Source of the DNA: Corynebacterium sp. HMSC08A12
GTDB taxonomy: Bacteria; Actinomycetota; Actinomycetes; Mycobacteriales; Mycobacteriaceae
Length of the DNA: 64,000 nucleotides
Direction: 5' to 3'
NCBI RefSeq assembly: GCF_001807485.1
Contig: NZ_KV789173.1
Span: 62,001 to 126,000 of the forward strand
Below are positions 55,677 through 64,000 of the stretch, piece after piece. The first letter of the stretch is position 1. The number at the start of each line of letters is the position of its first letter. The notes under the pieces were generated by a model. That model made no database searches. It had not been told where the DNA came from and worked only from the letters and a program-made list of their open reading frames with translations. Both the position numbers and the translations under genes were made by a program.

Positions 55677-57377
55677 TTAGCTGTTCGGAAGCTTTGCCGG
55701 CATGACCTTACCAGTTGCGTTTCGCGGAAGCTTATCCAGGAACGTAACCTCACGTGGAACGGAGTGCTCCGCCAGGTTGTCGCTGACCCATTCCTGGACA
55801 GACTCCTTGGTCAGCGCCTCGCCCTCCGGGTTGTCTTCACGCACGATCCAGACGGCCATGCGCTTAAAGCTCTCTTCATCGTCCACGCCCTTTGCGTAGA
55901 GGTCTCGAATGCCAGGCATCGGCGCCAGCACCTCTTCCACGCTGCGCGGGTACACGTTCTCGCCGCCGACGATGATCATGTCGTCCGCCCGGCCGAGCAC
56001 GAACAGGCGACCGTCCTCATCGAGGTATCCGCGGTCGCCGATCTCCAGCAGCCCGTGCTTGATCTTCATCTGATCGCGCGTGTGGGCATAGCGGCGCATG
56101 GTCATGGTGCCCCGGGCATAGATGCGGCCCGGGGTGTTCGGCGGCAGCACGTTGCCGTCGTCGTCCAAGATCTTGACGCGCACGCCACGCACCGGGCGCC
56201 CGGCCAGAGCCGGGTTCTCGACCAGTTCCTCCCTCTTTGCAATGGCGACCACGCTGTTTTCGGTGGATCCGTAGAAGTTGCAGACCACGGGACCGAATTG
56301 CTTGTGCAGGCCGCGGAGCAGATCTTCGTGCATGGCGTTACCAGAGGACACGATGAACTCAATCGACGAAGCGTCGTAGTCGCCGTTCTGCGCGACCTTG
56401 AGCTGCTCCTTGATGAAGATAGGCGAGGTGATGATGCCGTTGACCTTGTAACGATCGACGTCCTCCATCGCCTGCACTGGGTCGAAGTCACGGCGGAACA
56501 CCACGGTCGCGCGGTGGGCGAAGATCAGGTTGAGGTTCGCCCAGCCCCACGAGTGGAACATCGAGGCGGTCTGCTGGATCATCATCTCCGCCCGCCACGG
56601 GATCCAGGTGACAAGGTCCGCCAGCGGAGTCGGGATGGGCGGCTCCCGGTGCACTACGGCCTTCGGGGTGCCAGAGGTGCCGGAGCTCAAGATGGTGATG
56701 AAGCCACGCTTCGGGATCGTGGGCAGTTTCTCCTCCGTCTCGGAGGGGGCGCGGTCAATGACCTGCTGGAAGGTTTTCCATTCCGGGTTCGGAGCCTGCG
56801 GGTTCTCCAGATCCTCCGCATAGCCGATGATCACCTTGGCGCGCGAATAGTCCGCGGGCAGCCTGTCCGCGAACTCCTCATCAATGATGATGGTGTGAAC
56901 ATCCAGCTCATCCATACTCTTCTGCAGCTGGACTGGACTGGAAGCCGGGTTGAGCAGGCTAATGTCCGCCCCGATGAATCCCTTGGCGACCAGCGCGTAG
57001 ACGACCACGCGGGAATTGCGGGCCATGACCGCAATATTCTTTCCCGGCCCCAGACCCATACGCTGCAGTGCGCGGGCGAAGGCCAGCGAATCGCTACGAA
57101 CCTCCGCATACGTACGCTCGCCGATGTCATCGATGATGGCCGTACGGTTCGGCGCCACTTCTGCGGCGTACCACGCTTGACGTCCAGCGGTGAAGCCGTA
57201 GCGGGCGATGCTCTCGACCAGCTTGGCTTTCCCCTTAACCCCGCCACCCCTGACGACTACGCCCGATTTCAGCGCAGTTCCCAGGCCAGTGGCAATAGCG
57301 TGGGTCTCCGCCCAGGCGGCCTCGCCCAGGTGCTTAAGGTCTTGCAATTTGGAAGTCACTTGTTGATTGTTCTGCAT
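55677..57377 (-). CDS. Acyl-CoA ligase (FadD type)
   Basis: A 566-residue adenylate-forming enzyme distinct from the ligase of the leucine cluster. ATP loop TILSSGTSGTPKAVVHREP, then NFYGSTENSVVAI, GDRGYLDEDGRLFVLGRADDMIIVGGENVYPRSVEEVL and the catalytic lysine in LPRNATGKVMPAKL close to the C-terminus. The long N-terminal segment is usual for long-chain FadD proteins. It likely activates fatty acids taken from outside, which matters in lipophilic species. A perfect A+T palindrome lies 58 bp before the start. Confidence 0.88.
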   Translation of the reverse strand: MQNNQQVTSKLQDLKHLGEAAWAETHAIATGLGTALKSGVVVRGGGVKGKAKLVESIARYGFTAGRQAWYAAEVAPNRTAIIDDIGERTYAEVRSDSLAFARALQRMGLGPGKNIAVMARNSRVVVYALVAKGFIGADISLLNPASSPVQLQKSMDELDVHTIIIDEEFADRLPADYSRAKVIIGYAEDLENPQAPNPEWKTFQQVIDRAPSETEEKLPTIPKRGFITILSSGTSGTPKAVVHREPPIPTPLADLVTWIPWRAEMMIQQTASMFHSWGWANLNLIFAHRATVVFRRDFDPVQAMEDVDRYKVNGIITSPIFIKEQLKVAQNGDYDASSIEFIVSSGNAMHEDLLRGLHKQFGPVVCNFYGSTENSVVAIAKREELVENPALAGRPVRGVRVKILDDDGNVLPPNTPGRIYARGTMTMRRYAHTRDQMKIKHGLLEIGDRGYLDEDGRLFVLGRADDMIIVGGENVYPRSVEEVLAPMPGIRDLYAKGVDDEESFKRMAVWIVREDNPEGEALTKESVQEWVSDNLAEHSVPREVTFLDKLPRNATGKVMPAKLPNS

Positions 57378-57434
57378 TAATACCCTTCTAGTTACGCCTA
57401 ACCCATCGAAAGAGGATGCTGTTACGTTACATTA

Positions 57435-57448
57435 AGAAAATATTTTCT
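57435..57448. promoter_or_regulatory. Perfect 14-bp palindrome upstream of the acyl-CoA ligase gene
   Basis: AGAAAATATTTTCT is self-complementary and sits 58-71 bp before the fadD start, at a plausible operator position. A short CACGCC/GGCGTG hairpin further up (57481-57500 area) may end the helicase transcript. Confidence 0.35.
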
Positions 57449-57519
57449 GCGCAACATTAGCCACATTCGTCACTCCAGCAACACGCCTGCTCGGGCGTGC
57501 CGCCACAGCCCCCAGGGGT

Positions 57520-60216
57520 CTAGAGCTTCTCCATCGGCACGCCGCCGAACAGCATCAGACGCACCGTGCCCTGGCTGCCGAAGTCGATCATGCAGGTCGT
57601 GTGCGATCCGCTACCGTCCACGCTCTTCACCGTGCCCAGGCCGTACTTGTCGTGGTTGACCTTGTCCCCCACCGCCAAGTCCAGATCCTGGTTCTTCTTC
57701 GCTCCGGCCCCGAAGACAGGCTTCGACTTCTTCGCCGGCTTCCGGTAGGACTGGCCGCCCCAGCCGCTGGATCCCGCACCCCAGCCGCCTGAGCCGCCGA
57801 AGCTGGTGCCATCGGCATAGCCACCGCCACCCCAGGCGGAATCCACACCACTGCCGAAGCGGGCGGGCTCCTCGCGGATCCACTCCATCAAATCCTCCGG
57901 CACCTCGGACAAGAAGCGCGACGGCGGGTTGTTCACTGGCGCGCCCCAACCGCTGCGCGTAATCGCGCGGGTAAGGAACAGCCGCTGCTTCGCGCGGGTA
58001 ATGCCCACATAGGCCAAGCGGCGCTCCTCGGCCAGCTCCATCGGGTCGCCCAGGGCGCGCATGTGCGGGAACTGTCCGTCCTCCCAGCCGGTCAGGAACA
58101 CCACGGGGAACTCCAGCCCCTTGGCGGTGTGCAACGTCATGAGAGTCACCATGTCCTGCTCGTCCGCGGGAATCTGGTCCGCGTCCGCCACCAAGCTCAC
58201 GCGCTCCAGGAAAGCCTGCAAGCTGCCCAGCGGCGCCTCACCTTCGGCGAGCATGGCGTCGGCAGGGTCGGCACTGTTCTCGGCGCTGTCGTCGGCACCG
58301 TCGCTCCCACCGCTGCCACCCGGCATCTCCTCGTACGCCTTCAGGTTCGCCGACTCCTGCGAGAACTCATGCCCCACGCTCACCAGCTCGTTCAAGTTGT
58401 CCAGGCGCGCACCGTCCTGCGGGTCGTTGGACTTCTCCAGCAGCTCCTTGTAGCCGGTCACATCCAGCACCGCGGAGATCACCCGCCCCAGGTCGGGCAG
58501 TCCCAGGCCGGACCCGTCTGAGGCCGTCATCACCATAGACTCTGTCTCCGCCCGCAGCGCGTCCATCATCTCCAGGAACTTGCCAATGGAATTGCGGCCG
58601 CGTGCGGAAAGGCCAGCCACCTTCCCCGCGGCGGCGTCACCAAGAGCAGCCGAAAAACCGATTCCCTGGCCTTCCGCGTGAACAGTGACCTGTGCAATGG
58701 CCTTATCCCCGATACCGCGCCGCGGGGTGTTGATGATGCGCCGCAGCGCCACCGTGTCGTCCGCGTTATCCAATACCTTGAGATAAGCCACGATGTCGCG
58801 GATCTCGCGGCGCTCGTAGAAGCGCGTACCACCGACGACCTTGTACGGCATGCCGGAGCGCACCAGCACGTCCTCGATCGCACGAGAGGCGTTATTGGTG
58901 CGGTACATGATCGAGATGTCGCCGTAGGAGTAGCCCTCGTTATCCACCAGGTCGTCGATCTGCTCGACGATGAAGTTCGCCTCGTCGTGCTCGTTGTCCG
59001 CAACGTAGCCGCCGATCAGCTCGCCATCACCCAAATCCGTCCACAGCTTCTTCGGGCGGCGGCCCTGGTTCCGGTCGATCACCGCGTTCGCAGCGGAAAG
59101 GATCTTCTGGGTGGAGCGGTAATTCTGCTCAAGCAGGATGGTGTGCGCATCCGGGTAGTCGCGCTCGAACTCCTCGATGTTGCGGATCGTCGCGCCGCGG
59201 AAGGCGTAGATCGACTGGTCGGCATCGCCCACCACGCACAACTCGCACTCGGCCTTCCCCTTACCCGCGAGCGCTGCCACCAGCTCGTATTGCGCGTGGT
59301 TGGTGTCCTGGTACTCGTCGACCATGATGTGGCGGAAGCGGCGCCGGTAGTGCTCGCGCACGTCCGGGTTGTTGTTCAGGATCGCCACAACCTCACCGAT
59401 CAGATCGTCGAAGTCCACCGCGTTCGCCGCCCGCAGGCGGTTCTGATACGTCTTGTACAGCGTGGCGATCTGGGCGGTGTGGGGGTTGGAGTCGCGCTGC
59501 GCTTCCTCTAGCGCCCCGGCCGGACCGACCAGCTCGTTCTTCCAATTGGAGATCACATTCAGCACCCCACGGGGCGAGAACTCCTTCAGATCCAGCGAGG
59601 CATCCTTGATGATCATCGTCATCAGGCGCTTGGAATCATCCGAGTCGTAGATGCTGAAGTTCGTGTTCAGCCCCGGCGCGAGGTGCGCATTGGCGCGCAG
59701 CACGCGCACACAAAAGGAGTGGAACGTGGAGACCCACATGCGCTCCGCCTGCGGCCCGACCATGTCCACAACGCGCTCGCGCATCTCCGCCGCCGCCTTA
59801 TTAGTGAAGGTGATCGCCAGAATCTGCCACGGCGCCACCCCGTTTGCCAGTAGGTACGCGATACGGCGCGTCAGCACACTCGTCTTGCCGGAGCCCGCGC
59901 CCGCCACGATCAACAGCGGGCTGCCCATGTGCTCGACCGCCTGCCGCTGCTGCGGGTTGAGCCCTTCGAGGAGCTTTTCTTTGTGACGCCCCTTCTCCCC
60001 CGCGACCGCCCCAGCATCCCTGCGCGGTTGCGCCGGTGTGTGGTGCGGCTGTGTTGGCTGCGGGACAGGCTGCGGACTATCAGAGTGCATGTTCGCCAGC
60101 ACGCTTTCGTACCCCTCCGGCGGCAGCTCGTCCTCCGGCGGCGGAACCTCGTCGTCGAAGAGCGTCGGTTCTTCAGGCAGCGGCAGGTCGGCGAACGGAT
60201 CGTGCTGGTTGTTCAT
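57520..60216 (-). CDS. pcrA: UvrD/PcrA-type DNA helicase
   Basis: An 898-residue superfamily 1A helicase for repair and replication restart. Motif I is VAGAGSGKTSVL (about residue 105), Ia AITFTNKAA, II VDEYQDTN, III VGDADQSIYAFRGA, IV EQNYRST, V VTLMTLHTAKGLEFPVVFLTGWEDG and VI RRLAYVGITRAKQRLFLTRA. An insertion rich in Gly/Ser/Asp/Ala (about residues 640-665) and a glycine-rich linker near the C-terminus precede the final KVNHDKYGLGTV RNA-polymerase-binding-type module. In C. glutamicum the same helicase lies next to the chorismate mutase gene. Confidence 0.95.
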   Translation of the reverse strand: MNNQHDPFADLPLPEEPTLFDDEVPPPEDELPPEGYESVLANMHSDSPQPVPQPTQPHHTPAQPRRDAGAVAGEKGRHKEKLLEGLNPQQRQAVEHMGSPLLIVAGAGSGKTSVLTRRIAYLLANGVAPWQILAITFTNKAAAEMRERVVDMVGPQAERMWVSTFHSFCVRVLRANAHLAPGLNTNFSIYDSDDSKRLMTMIIKDASLDLKEFSPRGVLNVISNWKNELVGPAGALEEAQRDSNPHTAQIATLYKTYQNRLRAANAVDFDDLIGEVVAILNNNPDVREHYRRRFRHIMVDEYQDTNHAQYELVAALAGKGKAECELCVVGDADQSIYAFRGATIRNIEEFERDYPDAHTILLEQNYRSTQKILSAANAVIDRNQGRRPKKLWTDLGDGELIGGYVADNEHDEANFIVEQIDDLVDNEGYSYGDISIMYRTNNASRAIEDVLVRSGMPYKVVGGTRFYERREIRDIVAYLKVLDNADDTVALRRIINTPRRGIGDKAIAQVTVHAEGQGIGFSAALGDAAAGKVAGLSARGRNSIGKFLEMMDALRAETESMVMTASDGSGLGLPDLGRVISAVLDVTGYKELLEKSNDPQDGARLDNLNELVSVGHEFSQESANLKAYEEMPGGSGGSDGADDSAENSADPADAMLAEGEAPLGSLQAFLERVSLVADADQIPADEQDMVTLMTLHTAKGLEFPVVFLTGWEDGQFPHMRALGDPMELAEERRLAYVGITRAKQRLFLTRAITRSGWGAPVNNPPSRFLSEVPEDLMEWIREEPARFGSGVDSAWGGGGYADGTSFGGSGGWGAGSSGWGGQSYRKPAKKSKPVFGAGAKKNQDLDLAVGDKVNHDKYGLGTVKSVDGSGSHTTCMIDFGSQGTVRLMLFGGVPMEKL
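58633..58646 (+). repeat. GGCGTCA motif copy inside pcrA
   Basis: Plus strand GGCGTCACCAAGAG. The helicase gene reads it on the minus strand as LGDA. Confidence 0.5.
59974..59990 (-). repeat. GGCGTCA motif copy in pcrA, identical to one in mprB
   Basis: Minus strand GGCGTCACAAAGAAAAG, read by the helicase gene as GRHKEK. The same 17 bases at 28995-29011 in mprB are read as ASQRK. Confidence 0.65.
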
Positions 60217-60321
60217 GTTTCCCTTCGTGCTCCCTCAAAAAATTTCCCGAAACCCGCTGGCGCCTCTCTCCGGGGGGCTCTTGCGGATCTCGGCTTCCGG
60301 ACTAGCGGTAGAATACAACGC

Positions 60322-60648
60322 ATGAGCGACAACGATTCTGCGGCTTCGTCGAAGCCCAACGAGTTCACCGTCCGCATGCCCTCGGGCACGGACGATCCCT
60401 TGTCGGATTCAGAGATTCAATCCTACCGCGAGGAGATCAACCGCCTCGACCGCGTCATCATCGACGCAATCCACCGTCGCAGCGAAGTATCGAAAGCAAT
60501 CGGCAAGACGCGCCTGGGTTCCGGTGGCACGAAGCTGGTCTATACCCGCGAGGTCGCCATCATTAACCAGTTCCGCGGGGAGTTCGGCCCAGAGGGCGTA
60601 GAAATAGCAAAGGCCCTGCTGCAACTAGGCAGAGGGCGCTTGGGCTAA
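60322..60648 (+). CDS. csm: Chorismate mutase, AroQ type
   Basis: A 108-residue cytoplasmic enzyme turning chorismate into prephenate for Phe/Tyr synthesis. IQSYREEINRLDRVIIDAIHRRSEVSKAIGKTRLGSGGTK is helix 1 and loop with the active-site Arg and Lys. The C-terminal LLQLGRGRLG is typical of the actinobacterial form, which works with DAHP synthase. The ATG at 60322 starts 105 bp from the divergent helicase start; no ribosome site is strong. It converges with the serine protease gene (28 bp), and a small GGGTC/GACCC stem lies between. Confidence 0.92.
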   Translation: MSDNDSAASSKPNEFTVRMPSGTDDPLSDSEIQSYREEINRLDRVIIDAIHRRSEVSKAIGKTRLGSGGTKLVYTREVAIINQFRGEFGPEGVEIAKALLQLGRGRLG

Positions 60649-60676
60649 GGGTCAGCTGGGACCCGCCGGAACTGGA

Positions 60677-61534
60677 CTAGGCCAGGCGGAATCCGGCTCC
60701 CACCCCGCCGGCCGCGTTGAGGTCTGCAGCGATCACGTTCCACGCCGCACCGGCCGTCGGCGCGTGCAGCGGCCCCTGCAGCGGGGTGGTGCAGGAAGGC
60801 AGGTTGGCCACGCCTCCGTTGACGATGCCGACCAGACGGTTGCCGACGTAGATCGGGCCGCCCGAATCCCCCATAGAGCCGCACAGGTGGGAAACCAGGA
60901 ACGGCCCGGAGATGGCCAGCATGGGGCCGCAGGAAACTCCGGTAGCCACACCGGTCTTGCACATCTGCTGCAGGCTGGCCGGGGTGGGGCCGCCAAGGGC
61001 GTTCAGGTGAACGTTGTTGTAGCCGCGGGTCAGGCGCACCTTGTTGTTGAACTTAATCACGGCGTAATCCGGGTAGCCGTTGCGGACGACGGTGCCGATC
61101 TGGCCGGCCCCCTCGGCATCCATAGAAACGACCCGAGCACCGGGCCCACCACAGTGACCTGCGGTGATGCCCACCTTGTTTCCGGCCTTGTCGTAGCCGA
61201 CCACACCCAGGGTGCAGATGTTGTTGCCAACGTAGATCGGCATCGAAGGCCCGGCCAGAACACTGGGCGCCGCGGCGCGCTGAGCCTGCGGAATGCCCGG
61301 AGAAGTGAAGTAGTGGCCCGGAACGCGGTGCGGGCCTGGCTGGCCGGTGGCCTGCAGGAATGCATCTGCGGAACCCGCGGGCGCGGCGGTGGCCTCTGGC
61401 GCGGTGAAGGCCGAGCCGAAAACGGCGGAGGCGGCCAGCGCCACGCCCGCCACAAGGGCTCCGAGGCGGCGACGAATGGCGCTGTTGAAGGAGCGCCCAG
61501 CTGGGGTTTGAGTGGATACAGATGCGGCTGACAT
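60677..61534 (-). CDS. Secreted trypsin-like serine protease
   Basis: A 285-residue exported S1 family protease. Signal peptide about residues 1-50 (LGALVAGVALAASAVFGSAF, then a likely cut near ATAAPA). The triad is in GITAGHCGG (His), YPDYAVIKF (Asp) and GSMGDSGGP (Ser), and paired cysteines flank the His and Ser loops. A propeptide of about 35 residues (FLQATGQPGPHRVPGHYF) probably precedes the mature domain. I begin at the ATG at 61532-61534, which opens the signal peptide. Likely an exoprotease acting on host or envelope proteins. Confidence 0.88.
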   Translation of the reverse strand: MSAASVSTQTPAGRSFNSAIRRRLGALVAGVALAASAVFGSAFTAPEATAAPAGSADAFLQATGQPGPHRVPGHYFTSPGIPQAQRAAAPSVLAGPSMPIYVGNNICTLGVVGYDKAGNKVGITAGHCGGPGARVVSMDAEGAGQIGTVVRNGYPDYAVIKFNNKVRLTRGYNNVHLNALGGPTPASLQQMCKTGVATGVSCGPMLAISGPFLVSHLCGSMGDSGGPIYVGNRLVGIVNGGVANLPSCTTPLQGPLHAPTAGAAWNVIAADLNAAGGVGAGFRLA

Positions 61535-61658
61535 GAGCCCAACCCTATCGCAGAAACACGGATTCACATGCGTCACAGAGGTAACAATTTGGACAAGGTT
61601 ACCCCTGCTCCCCCGCCTCGCGCTGCGTGGCGCCGACTAGCTGCCGGTGAGCGGGCAA

Positions 61659-62918
61659 TTAGCGCAGGACGGTGACGCTGCCGTCGCCGTTGACCTTGAC
61701 CTTTGCGGCGAATGCGGCAGCCATGTTCAGGCGCTGCCAGGAGCCACGCGGGCCCTGATCGTCCAGCGGAGAACCGGACGGAATGGCGGTCTGGCGCAGG
61801 ATGGAGGCGCGCTGGTTGTAGCTCAGCTTCGGGAACTTCGGCAGCAGCAGATCCGGTGCGGCCTGCGGCACGATCATCGGCGCATCCTTGCGGTAGATCT
61901 TCGGGAAGCCGTAGGTCATGCGGTCGGTGTACTCGCGCACAGCCTGGTCGGTGGAGCGGTAGGCCTTGTCGCTCTTCACAACCTCGGCGATCGGGCGGCC
62001 TGCGCGCCACTCCAGCTCCGCGCGCAGCTCCTTGCCCGCCTGCTGTATTGCGTCGCGCATCTTCGGATCGTTCCAGCGGTCGGCGGCAGCTGCGGTGCCG
62101 GACATGCGGCCACCCATGACGTCCAGCGGGTAGTGCACGCCCATGACAATGCGGTTGTTGCCAGCCTCGGAACCACGAGCCAGGATCTGCGGAGCCAGCT
62201 CCGGCAGGGTCAGCGCCAGCAGAGTGGTAGACCACACGGCCTGGTTGGTGTGACCAGACGGGTAGGACTTGGAGGTGCCGTAGTACTTGTTCTGGCCGTC
62301 CTCGTACTTCTTGATGCGCTCCGGAGCGACCACAAACGGGCGGTCGTAACCGAAAACCATCTTCTCCACGAAGGTGGAGGATGCAACTCCGCCTGCGCGT
62401 GCCAGGTAGCCGTTGCCCAACAGGTACTGGGTCTTCGGCAGGCGGTTCTCACGCAGCGCGTCGCGGAAGTGGCGGCCGAGCTCGGCACCCAGCGAGTCGG
62501 AGAACGCATCCATCACGCCCGCCTTGTCCGCGCGGGCGTCCTTCTGCGCACGCTGGATGGCAGACGGGTTGCTCTGCGCAGCGTTGTTGATCTTCACAAC
62601 CTTGTCCAGGTTCTGCTGCATGATTGCCGGGTGGTTGGCGCGCACATCGTTGAAGCCGTCGACGACGTCCAGGTACACGCCGTAGCCGTGGGAGCTGATG
62701 TCAGAGATGTAGCCGCCCAGGTACTCCGGGCCGAAAGGCTGCGGAGTTGGGGCGCCCGGGTGCTGCACCGGGTGCGGGTAACCCGGTACTCCCTCGGAAC
62801 CCGCGATCGTCGGCACGGTCGGCACTGCAACCGCCGGCGCCACGTTCACTACGGAAAGGGACATGGTCGTAGCCATCACAGTGGCCATGGTGATCTTGAG
62901 GCTCTTGTTCTTGGTCAC
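61659..62918 (-). CDS. Secreted PAP2 (class A acid) phosphatase
   Basis: A 419-residue exported phosphatase with a vanadium-haloperoxidase-type active site: KMVFGYDRP (K-x6-R-P), KSYPSGHT (P-S-G-H) and RIVMGVHYPLDVMGG (R-x5-H-x3-D). The signal peptide is at about residues 1-32 (MATTMSLSVVNVAPAVAVP). After the active site there is an unusual tail of about 140 residues of unknown role. The start is GTG at 62916-62918 with AGGGTGAGAG just upstream. It may scavenge phosphate or dephosphorylate polyprenyl/lipid phosphates. A GGCGTCA copy with a pure A tail lies at 62952-62964 before the gene. Confidence 0.88.
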   Translation of the reverse strand: MTKNKSLKITMATVMATTMSLSVVNVAPAVAVPTVPTIAGSEGVPGYPHPVQHPGAPTPQPFGPEYLGGYISDISSHGYGVYLDVVDGFNDVRANHPAIMQQNLDKVVKINNAAQSNPSAIQRAQKDARADKAGVMDAFSDSLGAELGRHFRDALRENRLPKTQYLLGNGYLARAGGVASSTFVEKMVFGYDRPFVVAPERIKKYEDGQNKYYGTSKSYPSGHTNQAVWSTTLLALTLPELAPQILARGSEAGNNRIVMGVHYPLDVMGGRMSGTAAAADRWNDPKMRDAIQQAGKELRAELEWRAGRPIAEVVKSDKAYRSTDQAVREYTDRMTYGFPKIYRKDAPMIVPQAAPDLLLPKFPKLSYNQRASILRQTAIPSGSPLDDQGPRGSWQRLNMAAAFAAKVKVNGDGSVTVLR

Positions 62919-63066
62919 TTTTTCTCTCACCCTTGAAGTCTCGTCCTGCAATTTTTTTGACGCCAAGCTTCCAGGCCCGCCCGGCGACTATTGCAATAGT
63001 TTTATAAACTCCTGCGGATACTAACCCAGGTTTCTGAACGTCAGGTTAATTTGAGGTTAGGCGCGG

Positions 63067-63085
63067 GTGACGCTGTGGGCGTCAC
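63067..63085. terminator. Hairpin after the nitroreductase gene
   Basis: GTGACGC (63067-63073) pairs perfectly with GCGTCAC (63079-63085), loop TGTGG. It follows the nitroreductase stop by 26 bp on the minus strand but has no T-run. The right arm is part of a GGCGTCA motif copy. Confidence 0.45.
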
Positions 63086-63094
63086 AAAGAAAAA
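63078..63094 (+). repeat. GGCGTCA motif copy, intergenic
   Basis: Plus strand GGCGTCACAAAGAAAAA, matching the mprB and pcrA copies in 16 of 17 bases, here outside any gene. Confidence 0.6.
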
Positions 63095-63111
63095 CGCTAA
63101 AAAATAAAGCG

Positions 63112-63867
63112 CTAAACAATAAAGCCTTGCCAGCGCGCAGCTTGCAACGAGTCATCGTTGCTATCACGGGTGAAGGGGAAGTTCTTTAAAACCTGATTGG
63201 TGAAGCTATCCACGCGCTGGTTGGCGTTTCGCAGGTCGTAGTAGGTCCGCATCTCCGCATCGTAATCCGCCAGGTCGGCGGTCAGGTTCTCGCTGGCCTG
63301 GTAACCGTTCTCCATCACGCGGAAATCGCGCGGCATGCGGGGCTTCAGCTGCGGATCCTGGTTCGGCCACCCCAGGGTAAGCCCCACCACTGGGAAGGTG
63401 TAGCGCGGCAGCTCGAGCAGCTCGATCACCCCGGCAGTGTCGTTGTGAATATTGCCCAGATAATTGGCGCCCAGGCCAAAGGACTCGGCGGCGTTCACCA
63501 CATTCTGCGCCATCAGGCAGGCGTCGGTGAAGGCCTCCACAAAAGCCTTCGTGCGCCCAGCGGCCCGCGGGTCACCGCCGTTTTCCTGCAAGATCTGTGC
63601 ATTCCGCGCCGTATCCGCCAGGAACAACAGGTACACCGGCGCGCGGCGGACGTACTCCTGGTTGCCGATCTCCGCCAGGCGTTCCCGCAGCTGCGTATCC
63701 GTCACGCGAATGATGCTGGCCTGCTGCATCCCGCGGGAAGATGCCGTGCGCATGGCTACGTCATAGATGGTTTCCAGAGTCTGGTCATCCACCGGCTGAT
63801 CCGTGAACTCCCTGATCGTGCGGTGGGAAAGCTGACGTTCGACCATCGGGTTTGAGTTTGTAGGCAT
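63112..63867 (-). CDS. Nitroreductase family FMN oxidoreductase
   Basis: A 251-residue flavin reductase of the NfsA/Frp group. The N-terminal ERQLSHRTIREFTDQPVDDQTLE is the FMN-phosphate-binding start, ASSRGMQQASIIRV follows, and FTDACLMAQNVVNAAESFGLGANYLGNIHND is the central helix region. PVVGLTLGWPNQDPQLKPRMP is typical of NADPH-dependent members. It reduces flavin, quinones or nitro compounds; the true substrate is unknown. The remaining 133 bp to the window end (63868-64000) are A+T-rich, hold its promoter, and contain no gene I can see. Confidence 0.9.
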   Translation of the reverse strand: MPTNSNPMVERQLSHRTIREFTDQPVDDQTLETIYDVAMRTASSRGMQQASIIRVTDTQLRERLAEIGNQEYVRRAPVYLLFLADTARNAQILQENGGDPRAAGRTKAFVEAFTDACLMAQNVVNAAESFGLGANYLGNIHNDTAGVIELLELPRYTFPVVGLTLGWPNQDPQLKPRMPRDFRVMENGYQASENLTADLADYDAEMRTYYDLRNANQRVDSFTNQVLKNFPFTRDSNDDSLQAARWQGFIV

Positions 63868-64000
63868 GCCCCCACCCTAGCCAGCCTTAGCAAGAAAAAT
63901 TTTTCGACTTCCCCGCCTGCGCCGGGAACAAACGTTGGCGATAATACATTCCAATACTGTTAGCCTGTGCGGTTCGCTACCTAACCGCCACGCGCTGAGC

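Noticed and set aside
54762..57380. A very long plus-strand open frame of 872 codons
   Set aside because: It is antisense to the SGNH hydrolase and acyl-CoA ligase genes, which have full family motifs. High G+C creates long shadow frames; its translation shows no recognisable motif.
63067..63085. Treating the GTGACGC/GCGTCAC hairpin as the explanation of the GGCGTCA motif
   Set aside because: Other copies, for example 10482, 16617 and 28995, have no matching inverted arm nearby, so the motif is not generally part of a hairpin.

Overview
The window is chromosomal DNA of a high-G+C Gram-positive bacterium and reads as a lipophilic Corynebacterium of the C. jeikeium type. The genus call rests on Rpf2, the Glp/GLPR division pair, a PerM-purN-purH block, the MprA-MprB-HtrA stress system, actinobacterial protein O-mannosyltransferase, and a gene order (moeA-like, galU, fthC, mscL, mog, htrA, mprB, mprA, ribosomal cluster) that I recall from C. 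glutamicum. The species call is an inference. I saw no rRNA, tRNA, insertion sequence, phage or CRISPR array. The window is dense core chromosome, most of it coded on the minus strand.

Layout. 1-9.4 kb: end of a membrane protein, serine dehydratase, a small monooxygenase-fold protein, a membrane alpha/beta hydrolase, an ABC-F ATPase, ispE, ksgA and rpf2. 9.4-19.6 kb: tatD, an MFS exporter, a HAD hydrolase, metG, a BetP-type osmolyte carrier, rsmI, pmt and an orphan zinc-finger membrane protein. 19.6-25.7 kb: DoxX, then a cell-division/envelope block (GLPR, RimJ, MoeA-like Glp, GalU), then fthC and mscL. 25.7-31.3 kb: mog, the envelope-stress system htrA-mprB-mprA, and rpmF and rpmE2. 31.7-32.7 kb: a plus-strand operon of zinc-ligand-free ribosomal proteins rpmB-rpmG-rpsN-rpsR. 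33-35.8 kb: small membrane proteins and an AEC carrier. 35.7-47.6 kb: a nearly continuous leucine/branched-acyl-CoA degradation cluster (thiolase, CoA-transferase, acyl-CoA ligase, CitE-like lyase, MaoC hydratase, acyl-CoA dehydrogenase, biotin-dependent carboxylase) with a TetR gene that looks frameshifted. 47.6-53.4 kb: a lipoprotein with a penicillin-recognising fold, a membrane protein, purH, purN and perM. 53.4-64 kb: a secreted M23 peptidase, a secreted SGNH hydrolase next to an acyl-CoA ligase, the UvrD/PcrA helicase, chorismate mutase, a secreted serine protease, a PAP2 phosphatase and a nitroreductase.

How the genes work together. The leucine cluster can carry isovaleryl-CoA through methylcrotonyl-, methylglutaconyl- and HMG-CoA to acetyl-CoA and acetoacetate, then activate and split acetoacetate. 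MprAB and HtrA form one stress circuit, and htrA and mprA share an upstream box. Glp, GLPR, GalU, Pmt, Rpf2 and PerM all act on the cell envelope or division.

The most unusual signal is not a gene. The asymmetric DNA word GGCGTCA, often followed within one or two bases by an A-rich AAAGAA-like tail, occurs at least 34 times by eye. It is found on both strands, inside genes in all three codon phases and between genes. I do not recognise it as a described element.
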